A stretch of 64,000 nt of DNA from Agrobacterium tumefaciens (lineage in GTDB: Bacteria; Pseudomonadota; Alphaproteobacteria; Rhizobiales; Rhizobiaceae). Of this stretch, positions 8,601 to 17,208 are shown piece after piece (the first letter of the stretch is position 1; the number at the start of each line of letters is the position of its first letter). The notes below the pieces were generated by a model. It was not told the origin of the DNA, did no database searches, and saw only the letters and a list, made by a program, of their open reading frames with translations. The position numbers and the translations under genes are program-made. The stretch is from contig JAGIAH010000002.1 in NCBI GenBank assembly GCA_017744915.1, positions 434,001-498,000 on the forward strand, read 5' to 3'.

Positions 8601-11600
8601 ATGATGTCGAACGCCGAGACCATTGCCGCATTGCGCAACCGCATCGCAAATCTTGACCCGGAGCAGCGCGCAAGGCTGCGTGCCCAGCTTGAGGCGCGCG
8701 GCATGTCCTGGCACGATATTGCGCCGGACGATGGGGACGCCGATGGCGGGGCCGGGCGGTTACCGCTGACGTCATCGCAGATGCATTTCTGGCTGCAGCA
8801 GAAGATTTTCCCGGATAGTTCGGCCTATGTCATTCCATACAGGTGGCATATTGACGGTCCGCTTGACCATGACGCCATCATCCGCACGCTTCGAATCCTC
8901 GTTGAACGGCACGAGCCGCTGCGAACGGCTTTTCCGCTTGAGGACGGCAGGCCGTGGCAGCAGGTTCACGGCAATGTCGAGCCCGAACTTGTCGTTTCCG
9001 ATTGCAGGGAAATCTCTGCCGCCGACCGCGACGAGGTCATATACCGGATCGCACGTGCACCTTTCGACCTGTCGAAAGCGCCATTGATGCGGACGCATCT
9101 TCTCCAGGTTGGAGAACACGAGCATATTCTCGTGTTTGTCTTCCATCACACCGTGGCCGACGGGTGGTCCCGCGGTATTCTGATGCGCGAATTTTCGTCA
9201 TGTTATGCCGCGGTGGCAAATGGGCGGGAACCGGTCCTCGATCCTTTGCCGCGATCCTATGGCGATTTTGTTCGGTCGAGGCAAAAATGGTCCGGCACCG
9301 CGGACTATGAGCGGCAAAAGCAGTTCTGGACCAGCCGGCTGCAAAACCTCGAGCCGCAGGAATTTCCCGCCGACTATCCCCGGCACGAAACGGCGGATAT
9401 GGCCTGCGAGACGCTGGTGAGCGAAATCCCGCAGGACTTGATGCCTGCGGTGTCGGCCCTTGCCGCCAAACTCGGCACGACGACATTCGTTGTGTTTGCC
9501 GCTGTTTTCCAGCTCTTGCATCACCGTTATACCGGGCGCAGGGACCTTGCTGTCTGCGTGCCCGTCGCCGGTCGCAGCGATCCCGATATGGCAGGGTTGA
9601 TCGGCCTGTTCACCAATACGATCGTGTTGCGTAACGATCTCAACGCCGCCCTGTCGTTTCGGGACTGGACGAAACGGGTCCAGGAAGATTTTGCCAATGC
9701 CCTGGAACATCAGGACTATCCCTTTGCGGAGTTGATGGATGTGCTGGGCAGCAACCGCGAAGGCGTGGAAAATTCGCCGTTCCAGATCTCCTTTCAGGTC
9801 CAGACGATGGGCTACCGGCAGCAGAATGCGCAGGGCTTCGATCTGGGAGACGCCAGCCTGCGGGTGCGGCAGGAAGCGGTGCCGGTGGCGGAAGCAAAGC
9901 TCGATATGAGCTGGATGATCATGGAGCGCGCATCGGGTGCGGTGGTCACCGTCGAGTACCGGTCCGGCCGGTTCGAGGCAGTGCGAATGAAGCGGTTGCT
10001 GGAGCATTTCGAAAATCTGTTGCGCTCGGTGCTTTCTTCCCCCGATGCCCTTCTCCCCACCTTTGACTATATCCCGGCCGACGAACGCGAAACGCTTCTG
10101 TCATCGGGCGCGCTTGTGGCGCGGCCTCTCCCGGTCAATGGCGTGCATGAGCTGATAAGCGGTGCGGCCCGTCTCCATCCCGAAAAGATTGCTATCGAAT
10201 GCGCGGACAGGAGCTGGACCTATAGCCAGATGGAGGAGGCTTCCGACAACCTCGCGCGGGCGCTCCTTAGGCTGGACAAGCCGGTAAAGCCGGGAATGCG
10301 GGTGGCGGTTTCATTGCCGGGGCAGGCAAGCTGCATCATATCTTTCCTCGCCATCATAAAGGCCGGCGCGGTCTATGTTCCGATTGATCCGCGCCACCCG
10401 GCAGACAGGATCGGTTACGTGCTGGAAGATGCCGCAGCCGTTCTGGTGCTGACGAACGACCCGACGCCTTTTTCCGGCATTACCTGCATCGATCCGGTTC
10501 ATCATCTTGAAAACCAGTCCGATGCCGCGCTTCCGTCCATGCCGGACCACAGCGACATCTACATTCTCTACACAAGCGGCAGTACGGGGCGGCCCAAGGG
10601 AGTGCCGATTACGCACCGGGGTCTGCTCAATCAATTCCAGTCACTGGCGCATCAGCCCGGTATAAAGGCCGGGGACCGAATGCTCTCGGTAACAACACCT
10701 GCATTCGACATTTCCGTTCTGGAAATGCTCTGGCCGCTGAGTGTCGGCGCCACTGCGGTGATGCGTGAACCGGACCTGCTGCTTCAACCCGAGAAGCTGG
10801 GCAGGACGCTGGACGAATACGATATTTCGCATTTCCAGGCGACGCCCGCCACATGGCGAATGTTGCTGGACAGCGGTTGGGAGGGACGAAAATCCCTGAC
10901 CGGGCTCTGCGGCGGTGAGGCTCTCGACGCACAGCTCGCCGGCCGGCTCATTCGCAAGATCGGCTCTCTCTGGAATGTATATGGCCCCACCGAGACGACG
11001 ATCTGGGCGGGTGCGCTGCTGGTGACCGAGGCGCACTCCAGAAGCGGCAAGGTGCCGATCGGCGGGCGGCTGGACAACACGTCCTTCCTCGTTCTCGACG
11101 CCTATATGGACCCCGTTCCGGAAGGGGTGCCGGGAGAGCTGCACATCGGCGGCATAGGCTTGAGCCGGGGGTACTGGGACCGGCCGGCGCTCGCGGCCGA
11201 AAAATTCGTTCCTGATCCGTATGATCTGACATTCACGCCGGGTTCCCGCCTTTACAAGACGGGTGATCTCGTCGTGCGCAGGCCGGATGGCAGCCTGGAT
11301 TTCGTCGGACGGACCGACTTCCAGATCAAGCTGCGCGGTTATCGCATCGAGGTCGGAGAAATCGAGAGCCTTCTTCAGGAGGAGGATGGGGTCGACCAGG
11401 TGCTGGTTCTGCTCGATGCGAATAAGGAGCAGCTTCTGGCCTATGTTCTCCTCGAGGATCGTTCCGGCAAGGTCGACAAGGGGGCCATGGGTATAAGGTT
11501 GAGCAGGGCGCTTTCGGCGCGGTTGCCGCGTTACATGGTGCCTTCACATTTCATTCTTCTGGAAGACTTTCCCAAGAATGCGAACGGCAAGGTGGATCGC

Positions 11601-11987
11601 AAGCGTCTGCCGCTGCCGGATCGCTCGGAAAGGGCCGTTTCCGAGATCAATTCGCCGGGAAACCGCGTCGAGCAGGCTCTGCATGCCGTCTGGCAGAAGA
11701 TGCTGAAGCGAGAGGATATTGGCGTCAACGACAATTTCTTCGAGCTGGGAGGTGATTCCCTGCTGATCGTCGCCATGCCGGCCAAGGTGCGCGATGCCCT
11801 TGGCATCGAGCTGGAGGTCACGGATTTTTTCCGTTTCCCCACACTGGAAACGCTGGCTGGCCACATAATCGATCTCCAGCACGGCAAAGCCACGCCGGCT
11901 GAGACGGCGCGCGGGCGAAGCGACACCAGGGTGCAGGGGCGTGAACGGCAATTGCAACGGCGCATCAGGTCCGGCAATTTCGCCTGA
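8601..11987 (+). CDS. Nonribosomal peptide synthetase module C-A-T, predicted glycine-specific
   Basis: The 1128-residue protein has an N-terminal helical segment (LDPEQRARLRAQL), then a condensation domain with intact HHTVADG starting at His182. An adenylation domain follows, with YTSGSTGRPKG near 656, NVYGPTETTIW and YKTGDL. The thiolation serine is Ser1053 (LGGDSLL). Aligning to GrsA by hand gives the ten-residue code D-I-L-Q-L-G-V-I-W-K, one residue away from the known glycine code DILQLGLIWK. No epimerase or thioesterase is present. The basic C-terminal tail (GRERQLQRRIRSGNFA) resembles tails that dock to TubC-type domains, such as the one on the divergent NRPS at the left edge. An AAGGA motif precedes the ATG. 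Confidence 0.9.
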   Translation: MMSNAETIAALRNRIANLDPEQRARLRAQLEARGMSWHDIAPDDGDADGGAGRLPLTSSQMHFWLQQKIFPDSSAYVIPYRWHIDGPLDHDAIIRTLRILVERHEPLRTAFPLEDGRPWQQVHGNVEPELVVSDCREISAADRDEVIYRIARAPFDLSKAPLMRTHLLQVGEHEHILVFVFHHTVADGWSRGILMREFSSCYAAVANGREPVLDPLPRSYGDFVRSRQKWSGTADYERQKQFWTSRLQNLEPQEFPADYPRHETADMACETLVSEIPQDLMPAVSALAAKLGTTTFVVFAAVFQLLHHRYTGRRDLAVCVPVAGRSDPDMAGLIGLFTNTIVLRNDLNAALSFRDWTKRVQEDFANALEHQDYPFAELMDVLGSNREGVENSPFQISFQVQTMGYRQQNAQGFDLGDASLRVRQEAVPVAEAKLDMSWMIMERASGAVVTVEYRSGRFEAVRMKRLLEHFENLLRSVLSSPDALLPTFDYIPADERETLLSSGALVARPLPVNGVHELISGAARLHPEKIAIECADRSWTYSQMEEASDNLARALLRLDKPVKPGMRVAVSLPGQASCIISFLAIIKAGAVYVPIDPRHPADRIGYVLEDAAAVLVLTNDPTPFSGITCIDPVHHLENQSDAALPSMPDHSDIYILYTSGSTGRPKGVPITHRGLLNQFQSLAHQPGIKAGDRMLSVTTPAFDISVLEMLWPLSVGATAVMREPDLLLQPEKLGRTLDEYDISHFQATPATWRMLLDSGWEGRKSLTGLCGGEALDAQLAGRLIRKIGSLWNVYGPTETTIWAGALLVTEAHSRSGKVPIGGRLDNTSFLVLDAYMDPVPEGVPGELHIGGIGLSRGYWDRPALAAEKFVPDPYDLTFTPGSRLYKTGDLVVRRPDGSLDFVGRTDFQIKLRGYRIEVGEIESLLQEEDGVDQVLVLLDANKEQLLAYVLLEDRSGKVDKGAMGIRLSRALSARLPRYMVPSHFILLEDFPKNANGKVDRKRLPLPDRSERAVSEINSPGNRVEQALHAVWQKMLKREDIGVNDNFFELGGDSLLIVAMPAKVRDALGIELEVTDFFRFPTLETLAGHIIDLQHGKATPAETARGRSDTRVQGRERQLQRRIRSGNFA

Positions 11988-12020
11988 CCCGTCCCATGAA
12001 GTCGATCAGGAACAGCAGCC

Positions 12021-13382
12021 ATGGAACAGGGCGTCGCAACCGCCGGGACAGAAGACATCAATGCGCATGGTAAGCCCACCCTATTCCAACTGAGCTTTCC
12101 GCTCCTGCTTCATTCGCTGCTGAGTTTCTTCGTCAACCTGGTCGATACGGCGATAATAAGCGCCTATTCGGCAGAAGCCGCGGCGGCCGTTGCCGTCGCC
12201 AAACAGGTGATGATGATCGCTTTCGAATTGTCGGGGCTGGTTGGCATCGGCGCGGTCATCGTCATCTCCCGGCATCTTGGACGGGCAGAGGTGGGCGCGG
12301 CGCGGCAGGTGGTGGCGGTGGCGCTCTTGACCAACACGCTTGTCGGCCTGGCGCTTGGCCTGTCGTTGATCGTTGCGGGTCCCTTCGTGCTTGAACAGCT
12401 GGCGGGATCGACCTCCCTGAACGATGATGCCGGCCTTTACCTGAACATCGTCGCGGTTGGCATGATCTTTAACGGCTTCATTGCCGCCGGTCTGGCATGC
12501 CTGCGCGCATTCGGCCACAGCAGGTTGATTCTTGCATTCGGGGTGGGCGTATCGGCCTTTTATCTTCTTGCCGAATGGGTGCTCATTCTGGGCGTCGGGC
12601 CTCTGCCGGGTATGGGCGTGACGGGTGCGGCAATCGGCACGCTGAGCGTGCGCCTGCTGACCGCCTCCGTTTTGACACCGGTGCTCGTCCGCAAGCTGGG
12701 GCTGCGTTTCTCGCTTGCCGATACGATCGCACGCCTCGCAACTGCCCGCCGGATGATCGCAATCGCCCTGCCGAGCGTCACCGATTACATCGCCTACAGT
12801 TTTTATCAGATCATTCTCCTGGGGCTGGTCGCCAGATCCGGCGTCGATGCCGTGCTTGGGCGTACCTATACGATGCTTGCCATGGCGTTTCTGGTCGTCG
12901 TCGTCATGGCGATCAGCCAGGGGAACGAGGTTCTGATCGGGTATCGGTTCGGCGAACAAAGGCTCGAGGCGGCGAAGAGTCAGGCCCTTCGGTCAGCGGG
13001 CATCGCGGCCGCGACGACAACCGGGCTTGCCACGCTGATCTGGCTCGCATCGGCTTCTTATACCCGGTTGTTCACCGACAATCCGGCCGTCATCGAATTG
13101 TGCGGCAGCCTGCTGTTTCTGACGATATTCGTTCAGCCGGGATTTGCATTCAATACGATCCTGTTTCAATCGCTGCGGGCGGTGGGAGATGTTCGCTGGC
13201 CGGTTTTTGTGAGCCTGACCGTGACATGGGGGCTCGGCCTTCCCATGGCCTGGTTCTTCTGCTCGTTCCTGAATCTCGGCGTGACGGGCGTCTGGTGGTC
13301 GCTGATCATCGAAGAGACCATAAAGGGCGGGCTGTTCCTGCACCGCTGGCTCTCACGGCGGGCGGGACAGGAGGCGGGCTGA
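12021..13382 (+). CDS. MATE-family efflux transporter
   Basis: The 453-residue protein is almost entirely hydrophobic, with about twelve membrane segments. It shows MATE-like features such as an N-terminal PLLLHSLLSFFVNLVDTAIIS helix pair and a duplicated half in the second part. It lies 33 nt after the NRPS gene in the same direction, so it probably exports the assembled product across the inner membrane, driven by a proton or sodium gradient. Export of this particular product is inferred from position only. Confidence 0.85.
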   Translation: MEQGVATAGTEDINAHGKPTLFQLSFPLLLHSLLSFFVNLVDTAIISAYSAEAAAAVAVAKQVMMIAFELSGLVGIGAVIVISRHLGRAEVGAARQVVAVALLTNTLVGLALGLSLIVAGPFVLEQLAGSTSLNDDAGLYLNIVAVGMIFNGFIAAGLACLRAFGHSRLILAFGVGVSAFYLLAEWVLILGVGPLPGMGVTGAAIGTLSVRLLTASVLTPVLVRKLGLRFSLADTIARLATARRMIAIALPSVTDYIAYSFYQIILLGLVARSGVDAVLGRTYTMLAMAFLVVVVMAISQGNEVLIGYRFGEQRLEAAKSQALRSAGIAAATTTGLATLIWLASASYTRLFTDNPAVIELCGSLLFLTIFVQPGFAFNTILFQSLRAVGDVRWPVFVSLTVTWGLGLPMAWFFCSFLNLGVTGVWWSLIIEETIKGGLFLHRWLSRRAGQEAG

Positions 13383-13503
13383 TCCGGCCGGTGCGCCGGG
13401 GGCCGGTTATGTCCATGGAACAATTGAATGCAGCGATATTACGCGATAGTGTGAATGCCGGACCGGCGATCCCCGCCACTCGTCATGAGGACGTTCATAA
13501 ACG

Positions 13504-14040
13504 ATGCATCTGAAACGGCAGACTGAAATCGCCTTTGGCATACTTGCGGTATGTGCGCGACAGGGGAACGAAATCGTATCGGTTCAAAAGGTCTCGGAGG
13601 AAATCGGTTCGACGAAAGACCATACCTATCAGGTTGTCGCCTTGCTCGCCCGAAACGGCCTGCTCCAAAGCGAACGGGGCCCCGGCGGCGGCCTGAAACT
13701 GGCAAGGGAACCGGAAACGGTGAAACTGACCGAGGTGCTGCGGCTGATACAGCCGGAATTACTCGGGGAAGGCGAAGGCAATCTCTCATTGCCTCAATCG
13801 GAAACCGAAGCATTCCTGAGCCGTATCGTTTCAACGACATCGTCTTTTTTTGCCCGTCTGCTCGATCGCTTCACGATTGCCGATCTGATCGCCCCGGAGA
13901 GCAAAGTTCCCCTCAGCTGTCTGGATTGTCGTCTGCTGACCTCAAGCCAGCAGACGGTGGTCCAGATGACGGGTGACGACCAGCCACGGCTTTCTTCGCC
14001 AGCCAGCCCGGCTGCCGCGGCGAGGCGCGCCCGTCTCTAA
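13504..14040 (+). CDS. Rrf2-family transcriptional regulator (first of a pair)
   Basis: The 178-residue protein has the N-terminal winged helix of Rrf2 regulators (QTEIAFGILAVCARQG, then STKDHTYQVVALLARNGLLQS and a GPGGG wing). The three-cysteine loop that holds the Fe-S cluster in IscR, NsrR and RirA is absent. Cysteines occur near residue 18 and as CLDC near the C-terminus, so the signal it senses is unknown. It is similar to the minus-strand Rrf2 at 14565-15053 and is convergent with panD. A GAGGA lies 12 nt before the ATG, a rather long spacing. It probably regulates the synthase locus. Confidence 0.82.
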   Translation: MHLKRQTEIAFGILAVCARQGNEIVSVQKVSEEIGSTKDHTYQVVALLARNGLLQSERGPGGGLKLAREPETVKLTEVLRLIQPELLGEGEGNLSLPQSETEAFLSRIVSTTSSFFARLLDRFTIADLIAPESKVPLSCLDCRLLTSSQQTVVQMTGDDQPRLSSPASPAAAARRARL

Positions 14041-14073
14041 AGACCGGCGCAGTTTTTCACGCCCGGCACGGTT

Positions 14074-14541
14074 TCAGGCAATGGCCCGATCTGCCATGTC
14101 CTCTTCTTCCATATCGGGGTTTTGCCCATGCGGCAGGGTCTCGATAAAGAAGTCGAAGGGGCGCCGCGCCGTTTCCTTGACGCGATAACGCAGAACGTCC
14201 TTCACGTCGTTTTTCGGCGTGAAAGTGAGGACCATGGGAGCGGTGTCATAAAGCGCCGTTTCCTGCACGTAAGACGACGAGCATATGATGACCTGATCAC
14301 CACGCTGGCAGGTGCGCGCCGCAGCGCCGTTCAGGATGCAGCATTTTGATCCCGCTTCGCCGAAAATCACATAGGTCGAAATTCTGGCGCCGCTCTGCTT
14401 GTTCCAGATATCGACGAATTCCAGAGGTCTGATACCGGCGAGGTCGCAATGCTCGGGATCCAGCGTGATGGATCCGTGATAATCAAGATCGGCTCCCGTT
14501 ACGGTGATGCCGTGTAGTTTGGCTCTGACGATGCGTATCAA
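14074..14541 (-). CDS. panD: Aspartate 1-decarboxylase
   Basis: The 155-residue protein matches PanD, which decarboxylates L-aspartate to beta-alanine using a self-made pyruvoyl group. From the chosen TTG start the first residues, [11 protein letters not shown], align with E. coli PanD. The self-cleavage site is Gly23-Ser24 in DYHGSITL. The lysine and histidine of KLH, the DIWN...RISTYVI strand and the NGAAA motif are all present. The C-terminus is about 30 residues longer than in E. coli. The TTG at 14541 is preferred because GAGGAG lies 8 nt upstream; a TTG two codons earlier is too close. It follows the second Rrf2 gene on the same strand after 23 nt. Beta-alanine could feed coenzyme A and the phosphopantetheine arm, or be a building block. 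Confidence 0.88.
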   Translation of the reverse strand: MIRIVRAKLHGITVTGADLDYHGSITLDPEHCDLAGIRPLEFVDIWNKQSGARISTYVIFGEAGSKCCILNGAAARTCQRGDQVIICSSSYVQETALYDTAPMVLTFTPKNDVKDVLRYRVKETARRPFDFFIETLPHGQNPDMEEEDMADRAIA

Positions 14542-14564
14542 ATGCAACTCTCCTCAGGATGATT

Positions 14565-15053
14565 TCAGATTGTCGCATTCAACCGTCTCACAGCGTCGGT
14601 CTCGCCTGCAGATGGCACCGGCGGCGCCAATCGCCGACTGCGACACTTTGAACCGTCGATCTTTGTCGGGGTGACGTCGGCTATCTTGTAGGTGTCGGCA
14701 AGTTCGATGAAATATTCGGAGGTGGCTTCCGCCAGCATATGGAAAATGCCCGCCGTGCCGGAAGGATTGGTGTTGCGCGTGCGCGGCCGCCTGACGATAA
14801 CCGGCTGTGTGGCTCGCAGGATCATGCCCACGGAAAGACTTTCCGGATCGACATTGAGAACGACACCGCCGGTGCGCCCCCGCCTGCTCTGCAACAGGCC
14901 GTTTCTGACGAGAATTGCAACCACTCTCGCTGCATGATCTTTCGTCACCCCAAGCCGGTGAGCCAGCTTTCTCGTCGTATGGGCTTCCTCTGCTTCATGT
15001 ATGCAGTTGGTCAGAATGCCGATTGCGATTTCAGATTCCCTGGTCAGATACAT
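14565..15053 (-). CDS. Rrf2-family transcriptional regulator (second of a pair)
   Basis: The 162-residue protein has an Rrf2 winged helix (ESEIAIGILTNCIHEAEE, then TKDHAARVVAILVRNGLLQS and a GRTGG wing). Like its neighbour at 13504-14040 it lacks the three-cysteine Fe-S loop. Both have a cysteine near residue 18 and a nearly identical recognition helix, so they look like a duplicated pair. The ATG at 15053 is chosen over an upstream in-frame start because GAGGAG lies 7 nt before it. It precedes panD and probably shares its transcript, which suggests that it controls beta-alanine supply or the locus. Confidence 0.82.
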   Translation of the reverse strand: MYLTRESEIAIGILTNCIHEAEEAHTTRKLAHRLGVTKDHAARVVAILVRNGLLQSRRGRTGGVVLNVDPESLSVGMILRATQPVIVRRPRTRNTNPSGTAGIFHMLAEATSEYFIELADTYKIADVTPTKIDGSKCRSRRLAPPVPSAGETDAVRRLNATI

Positions 15054-15141
15054 CGTGGTTCTCCTCACACCGAGAAACGGAAAGTGCAAATTTCCTCTCG
15101 TGATTTAGACGAACAGCATCTGCTCTTTAGGACATTGTCAT

Positions 15142-15174
15142 AAAAAAATATCCCGACCGGCAGCAGCATCGGGA
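15142..15174 (-). terminator. Minus-strand intrinsic terminator-like hairpin in a leader region
   Basis: Arms TCCCGA (15151-15156) and TCGGGA (15169-15174) are followed, on the minus strand, by ATATTTTTTTA. This is a typical intrinsic terminator shape. No minus-strand gene lies just upstream of it; the next minus-strand gene downstream is rrf2-panD at 15053. It may end antisense or short RNA transcription or act as an attenuator in the rrf2-panD leader. Confidence 0.45.
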
Positions 15175-15233
15175 AGCGAAAGCCCGGAGGCTTGTGTCTG
15201 CCGATGGGAAATCTCGCGGCGCAGGAGTTGAGA

Positions 15234-15305
15234 ATGGCGATGACTTGTGCTGTTGACTCCGGCAAGGGAATTTCTCTTTTCGGACAAGAGATTTTGTTGA
15301 GATGA
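15234..15305 (+). CDS. Short leader ORF (23 aa) translationally coupled to the PPTase
   Basis: ATG at 15234 has a good Shine-Dalgarno (AGGAG, 15223-15227, 6 nt spacing) and opens a 23-codon frame beginning MAMTCAVDSGKG. Its TGA stop overlaps the PPTase start as ATGA. The PPTase itself lacks a clear ribosome site, so its translation probably depends on ribosomes finishing this peptide. No homologue is recognised and the peptide may only serve coupling. Confidence 0.45.
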   Translation: MAMTCAVDSGKGISLFGQEILLR

Positions 15306-16048
15306 GCGAACTAAAAATGGTTGATAACGGCCAGGTTGGATCAGATGTCGTCGTCGCAATCCCTGTCTGCGAAGTTCTCGCAGCTTATGATGCGACCATG
15401 CTCCTCAACGAGGCCGAGCAGGTCCAGGCGGAACGCTTCCACAAAAAGGAGGATAGTTCCCGTTATCAGGCGGCACATGTCGTCAAGCGGCTGCTGATCG
15501 GTGCGGCCGTTGGAAAGAATGCCGAAGATCTGCATTTTTCGCGGGCGGTGGGCGGCAAGCCCATTCTCGTCAATGGCGGCCGGTTGGATTTTAATTTATC
15601 GCATGGCGGTGATTGGGTCGCCGTCGCGCTCTCATGGTCGGGTCGTATCGGTGTCGACGTCGAATCCGAAAGAGAGGACGATTTCTGGCGGGAGATCGCC
15701 TCGGTGTTCCTGGTGCCAGGCGAGGGCAAAAACGTCGGTTTCCTGAAACTGTGGACCGCAAAGGAGGCCGCCGCGAAGGCGAATGGGGCGGGGCTTGCCA
15801 TACCACTCCCGGAAATCGTCATCGATACGGCCGGTTCGCAGACCTTTGTCGCGGCCCTGCCCGCAGAAGGTTTGTCGGGCGAATGGCGGCAACTCGATGC
15901 GGAGCATGTTCTGGCCGTTGCTACCGATGCGGGCATGCCCGAGATTTGTATCTGTGGCAGCGCCAGTGATCTAAGGCATGTTTTGGCGCGGCTTCAATCC
16001 CTGCCGTCGTCGGCGGCGGGTGTTCGAAACGGCTCTCCGGTCGACTAG
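15302..16048 (+). CDS. Sfp-type 4'-phosphopantetheinyl transferase
   Basis: The 248-residue protein transfers the phosphopantetheine arm of coenzyme A to the carrier-domain serines of the synthases. It shows the family motifs in order: GKPIL, FNLSHGGDWVAVAL, GVDVESE (Mg-binding) and FLKLWTAKEAAAKANG. Length and motif layout fit the Sfp/Gsp group rather than AcpS. It belongs to the siderophore-like locus and would activate the carrier domains of the FAAL, PKS and both NRPS proteins. Its start overlaps the stop of a short leader ORF. Confidence 0.9.
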   Translation: MSELKMVDNGQVGSDVVVAIPVCEVLAAYDATMLLNEAEQVQAERFHKKEDSSRYQAAHVVKRLLIGAAVGKNAEDLHFSRAVGGKPILVNGGRLDFNLSHGGDWVAVALSWSGRIGVDVESEREDDFWREIASVFLVPGEGKNVGFLKLWTAKEAAAKANGAGLAIPLPEIVIDTAGSQTFVAALPAEGLSGEWRQLDAEHVLAVATDAGMPEICICGSASDLRHVLARLQSLPSSAAGVRNGSPVD

Positions 16049-16173
16049 TTCGCTTCCACCGACGCGCTTTCCGCCGTGATGTGCCGGTTTGCCAATTCGG
16101 GAAGCACAGCGGCAGGATTGTCTTCGAAGTATCGGCGCCAAAACGAGCTGACCACACCGATAGCGAGTATCAA
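16045..16173 (-). pseudogene. Possible C-terminal gene remnant, convergent with the PPTase
   Basis: A minus-strand frame ends at a TAG overlapping the PPTase stop (shared CTAG) and reads protein-like: a hydrophobic stretch, then VVSSFWRRYFEDNPAAVLP. The frame is open back to about 16275 but has no ATG or GTG; the only usual start is a TTG at 16173 (42 residues) without a good ribosome site. It may be the tail of a decayed gene or a very small membrane protein. No family is recognised. Confidence 0.25.
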
Positions 16174-16316
16174 ATTTCCCAGGTTTAAAGAATAGGCGAC
16201 AAAGGCGGCCGGATTTGATAAATTACAAATCGGCCGGCTGCGGTTTGACGCGCAGATAAAAGTCTCCGGGCGTTCCTATGCCGCCAGCCGGATCATGGCG
16301 CAGGAGGAGAAGTGCT

Positions 16317-17132
16317 ATGACGGCATTCCATGTCATGGCCGGTGCGAGCGGTGAATTTACTCGCCCGGAAGTCCGCAAGATTGGTATCGCAGATATTGTG
16401 GATGCATTGAGGCTGGGACTCGACGACTTCAAGGAGAAGCCGTCCCACTATGTCTTTCTCTGTCTCATGTATCCGATCGCCGGTGTTTTCCTGGTCATGT
16501 GGAGCTCCGGCGCCAATCTGCTGCCGCTGATTTATCCCTTGATGTCAGGTTTTGCGCTGATCGGTCCGATCGCGGCCATCGGTCTTTATGAAATCAGCCG
16601 ACGGCGCGAACAGGGGTTGGACAGTTCATGGCGTCATGCGCTGGAGGTGCGTCAATCTCCGGCCCTGCCGTCGATCGTTGCAGTCGCCGTTATGCTGTTT
16701 ACGCTTTTTGTCGTCTGGCTGATTATTGCGCAGCGCATCTACACCACGACCTTCGATGCGGTCGGTCCGGTCGCGCTCTCGACCTTTCTGTCGGATGTGC
16801 TGACGACTCCGCAGGGCCTCTCCCTGATAATCTGGGGGAACCTGGCCGGTTTCGTTTTCGCGGTCGTTGTGCTGGCGACAACGGTGGTGGCCTTCCCGCT
16901 GCTGCTGGATCGGGATGTCGGTGCAGTCGCGGCGGTGGATGCGAGCATTCGCGCCACGCTTGCCAATCCGGTTCCGGTTGCACTTTGGGGATTGATCGTC
17001 GCGGCGCTGCTCGTCGTCGGCACGATCCCCGTCTTCGTCGGCCTTGCGGTCGTCATGCCCATCCTCGGACACGCGACCTGGCACCTCTATCGGAAATTGA
17101 TCGTCCCAGTTTATCCAAATCGCATGCCCTGA
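16317..17132 (+). CDS. DUF2189 integral membrane protein
   Basis: The 271-residue protein fits the DUF2189 family by its N-terminal IGIADIVDALRLGLDDFKEKP segment, then about six hydrophobic helices and a C-terminal GHATWHLYRKLI. Members are often mislabelled as cytochrome oxidase subunits; the function is not known. The ATG at 16317 is preferred over an earlier in-frame ATG at 16278, because AGGAGGAGA lies 6 nt upstream. It stands before the cytochrome c gene, in the same direction, but a hairpin between them suggests separate transcripts. Confidence 0.75.
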   Translation: MTAFHVMAGASGEFTRPEVRKIGIADIVDALRLGLDDFKEKPSHYVFLCLMYPIAGVFLVMWSSGANLLPLIYPLMSGFALIGPIAAIGLYEISRRREQGLDSSWRHALEVRQSPALPSIVAVAVMLFTLFVVWLIIAQRIYTTTFDAVGPVALSTFLSDVLTTPQGLSLIIWGNLAGFVFAVVVLATTVVAFPLLLDRDVGAVAAVDASIRATLANPVPVALWGLIVAALLVVGTIPVFVGLAVVMPILGHATWHLYRKLIVPVYPNRMP

Positions 17133-17161
17133 ATTCATAACGGAAATCCAGCGTCGATCAT

Positions 17162-17185
17162 CCTTCCCGCCTTGCGGCGGGGAGG
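17162..17185 (+). terminator. Stem-loop after the DUF2189 gene
   Basis: Arms CCTTCCCGCC and GGCGGGGAGG pair over ten positions (one G-T wobble) around a TTGC loop. There is no T tract, so it is either a weak terminator or an RNA-stabilising hairpin between two genes. Confidence 0.4.
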
Positions 17186-17208
17186 GCGATGGAACGCGTG
17201 AGGATGCC

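Noticed and set aside
13504..15053. The Rrf2 genes as RirA itself
   Set aside because: Neither protein has the three clustered cysteines that ligate the RirA Fe-S cluster, so RirA is more likely encoded elsewhere.
1..16048. A catechol-type siderophore locus
   Set aside because: No isochorismate or 2,3-dihydroxybenzoate genes are seen; the starter is a fatty acid.
16317..17132. A cytochrome oxidase subunit I, by closeness to the cox operon
   Set aside because: The sequence has none of the haem or copper ligands and fits DUF2189, a family often mislabelled that way.
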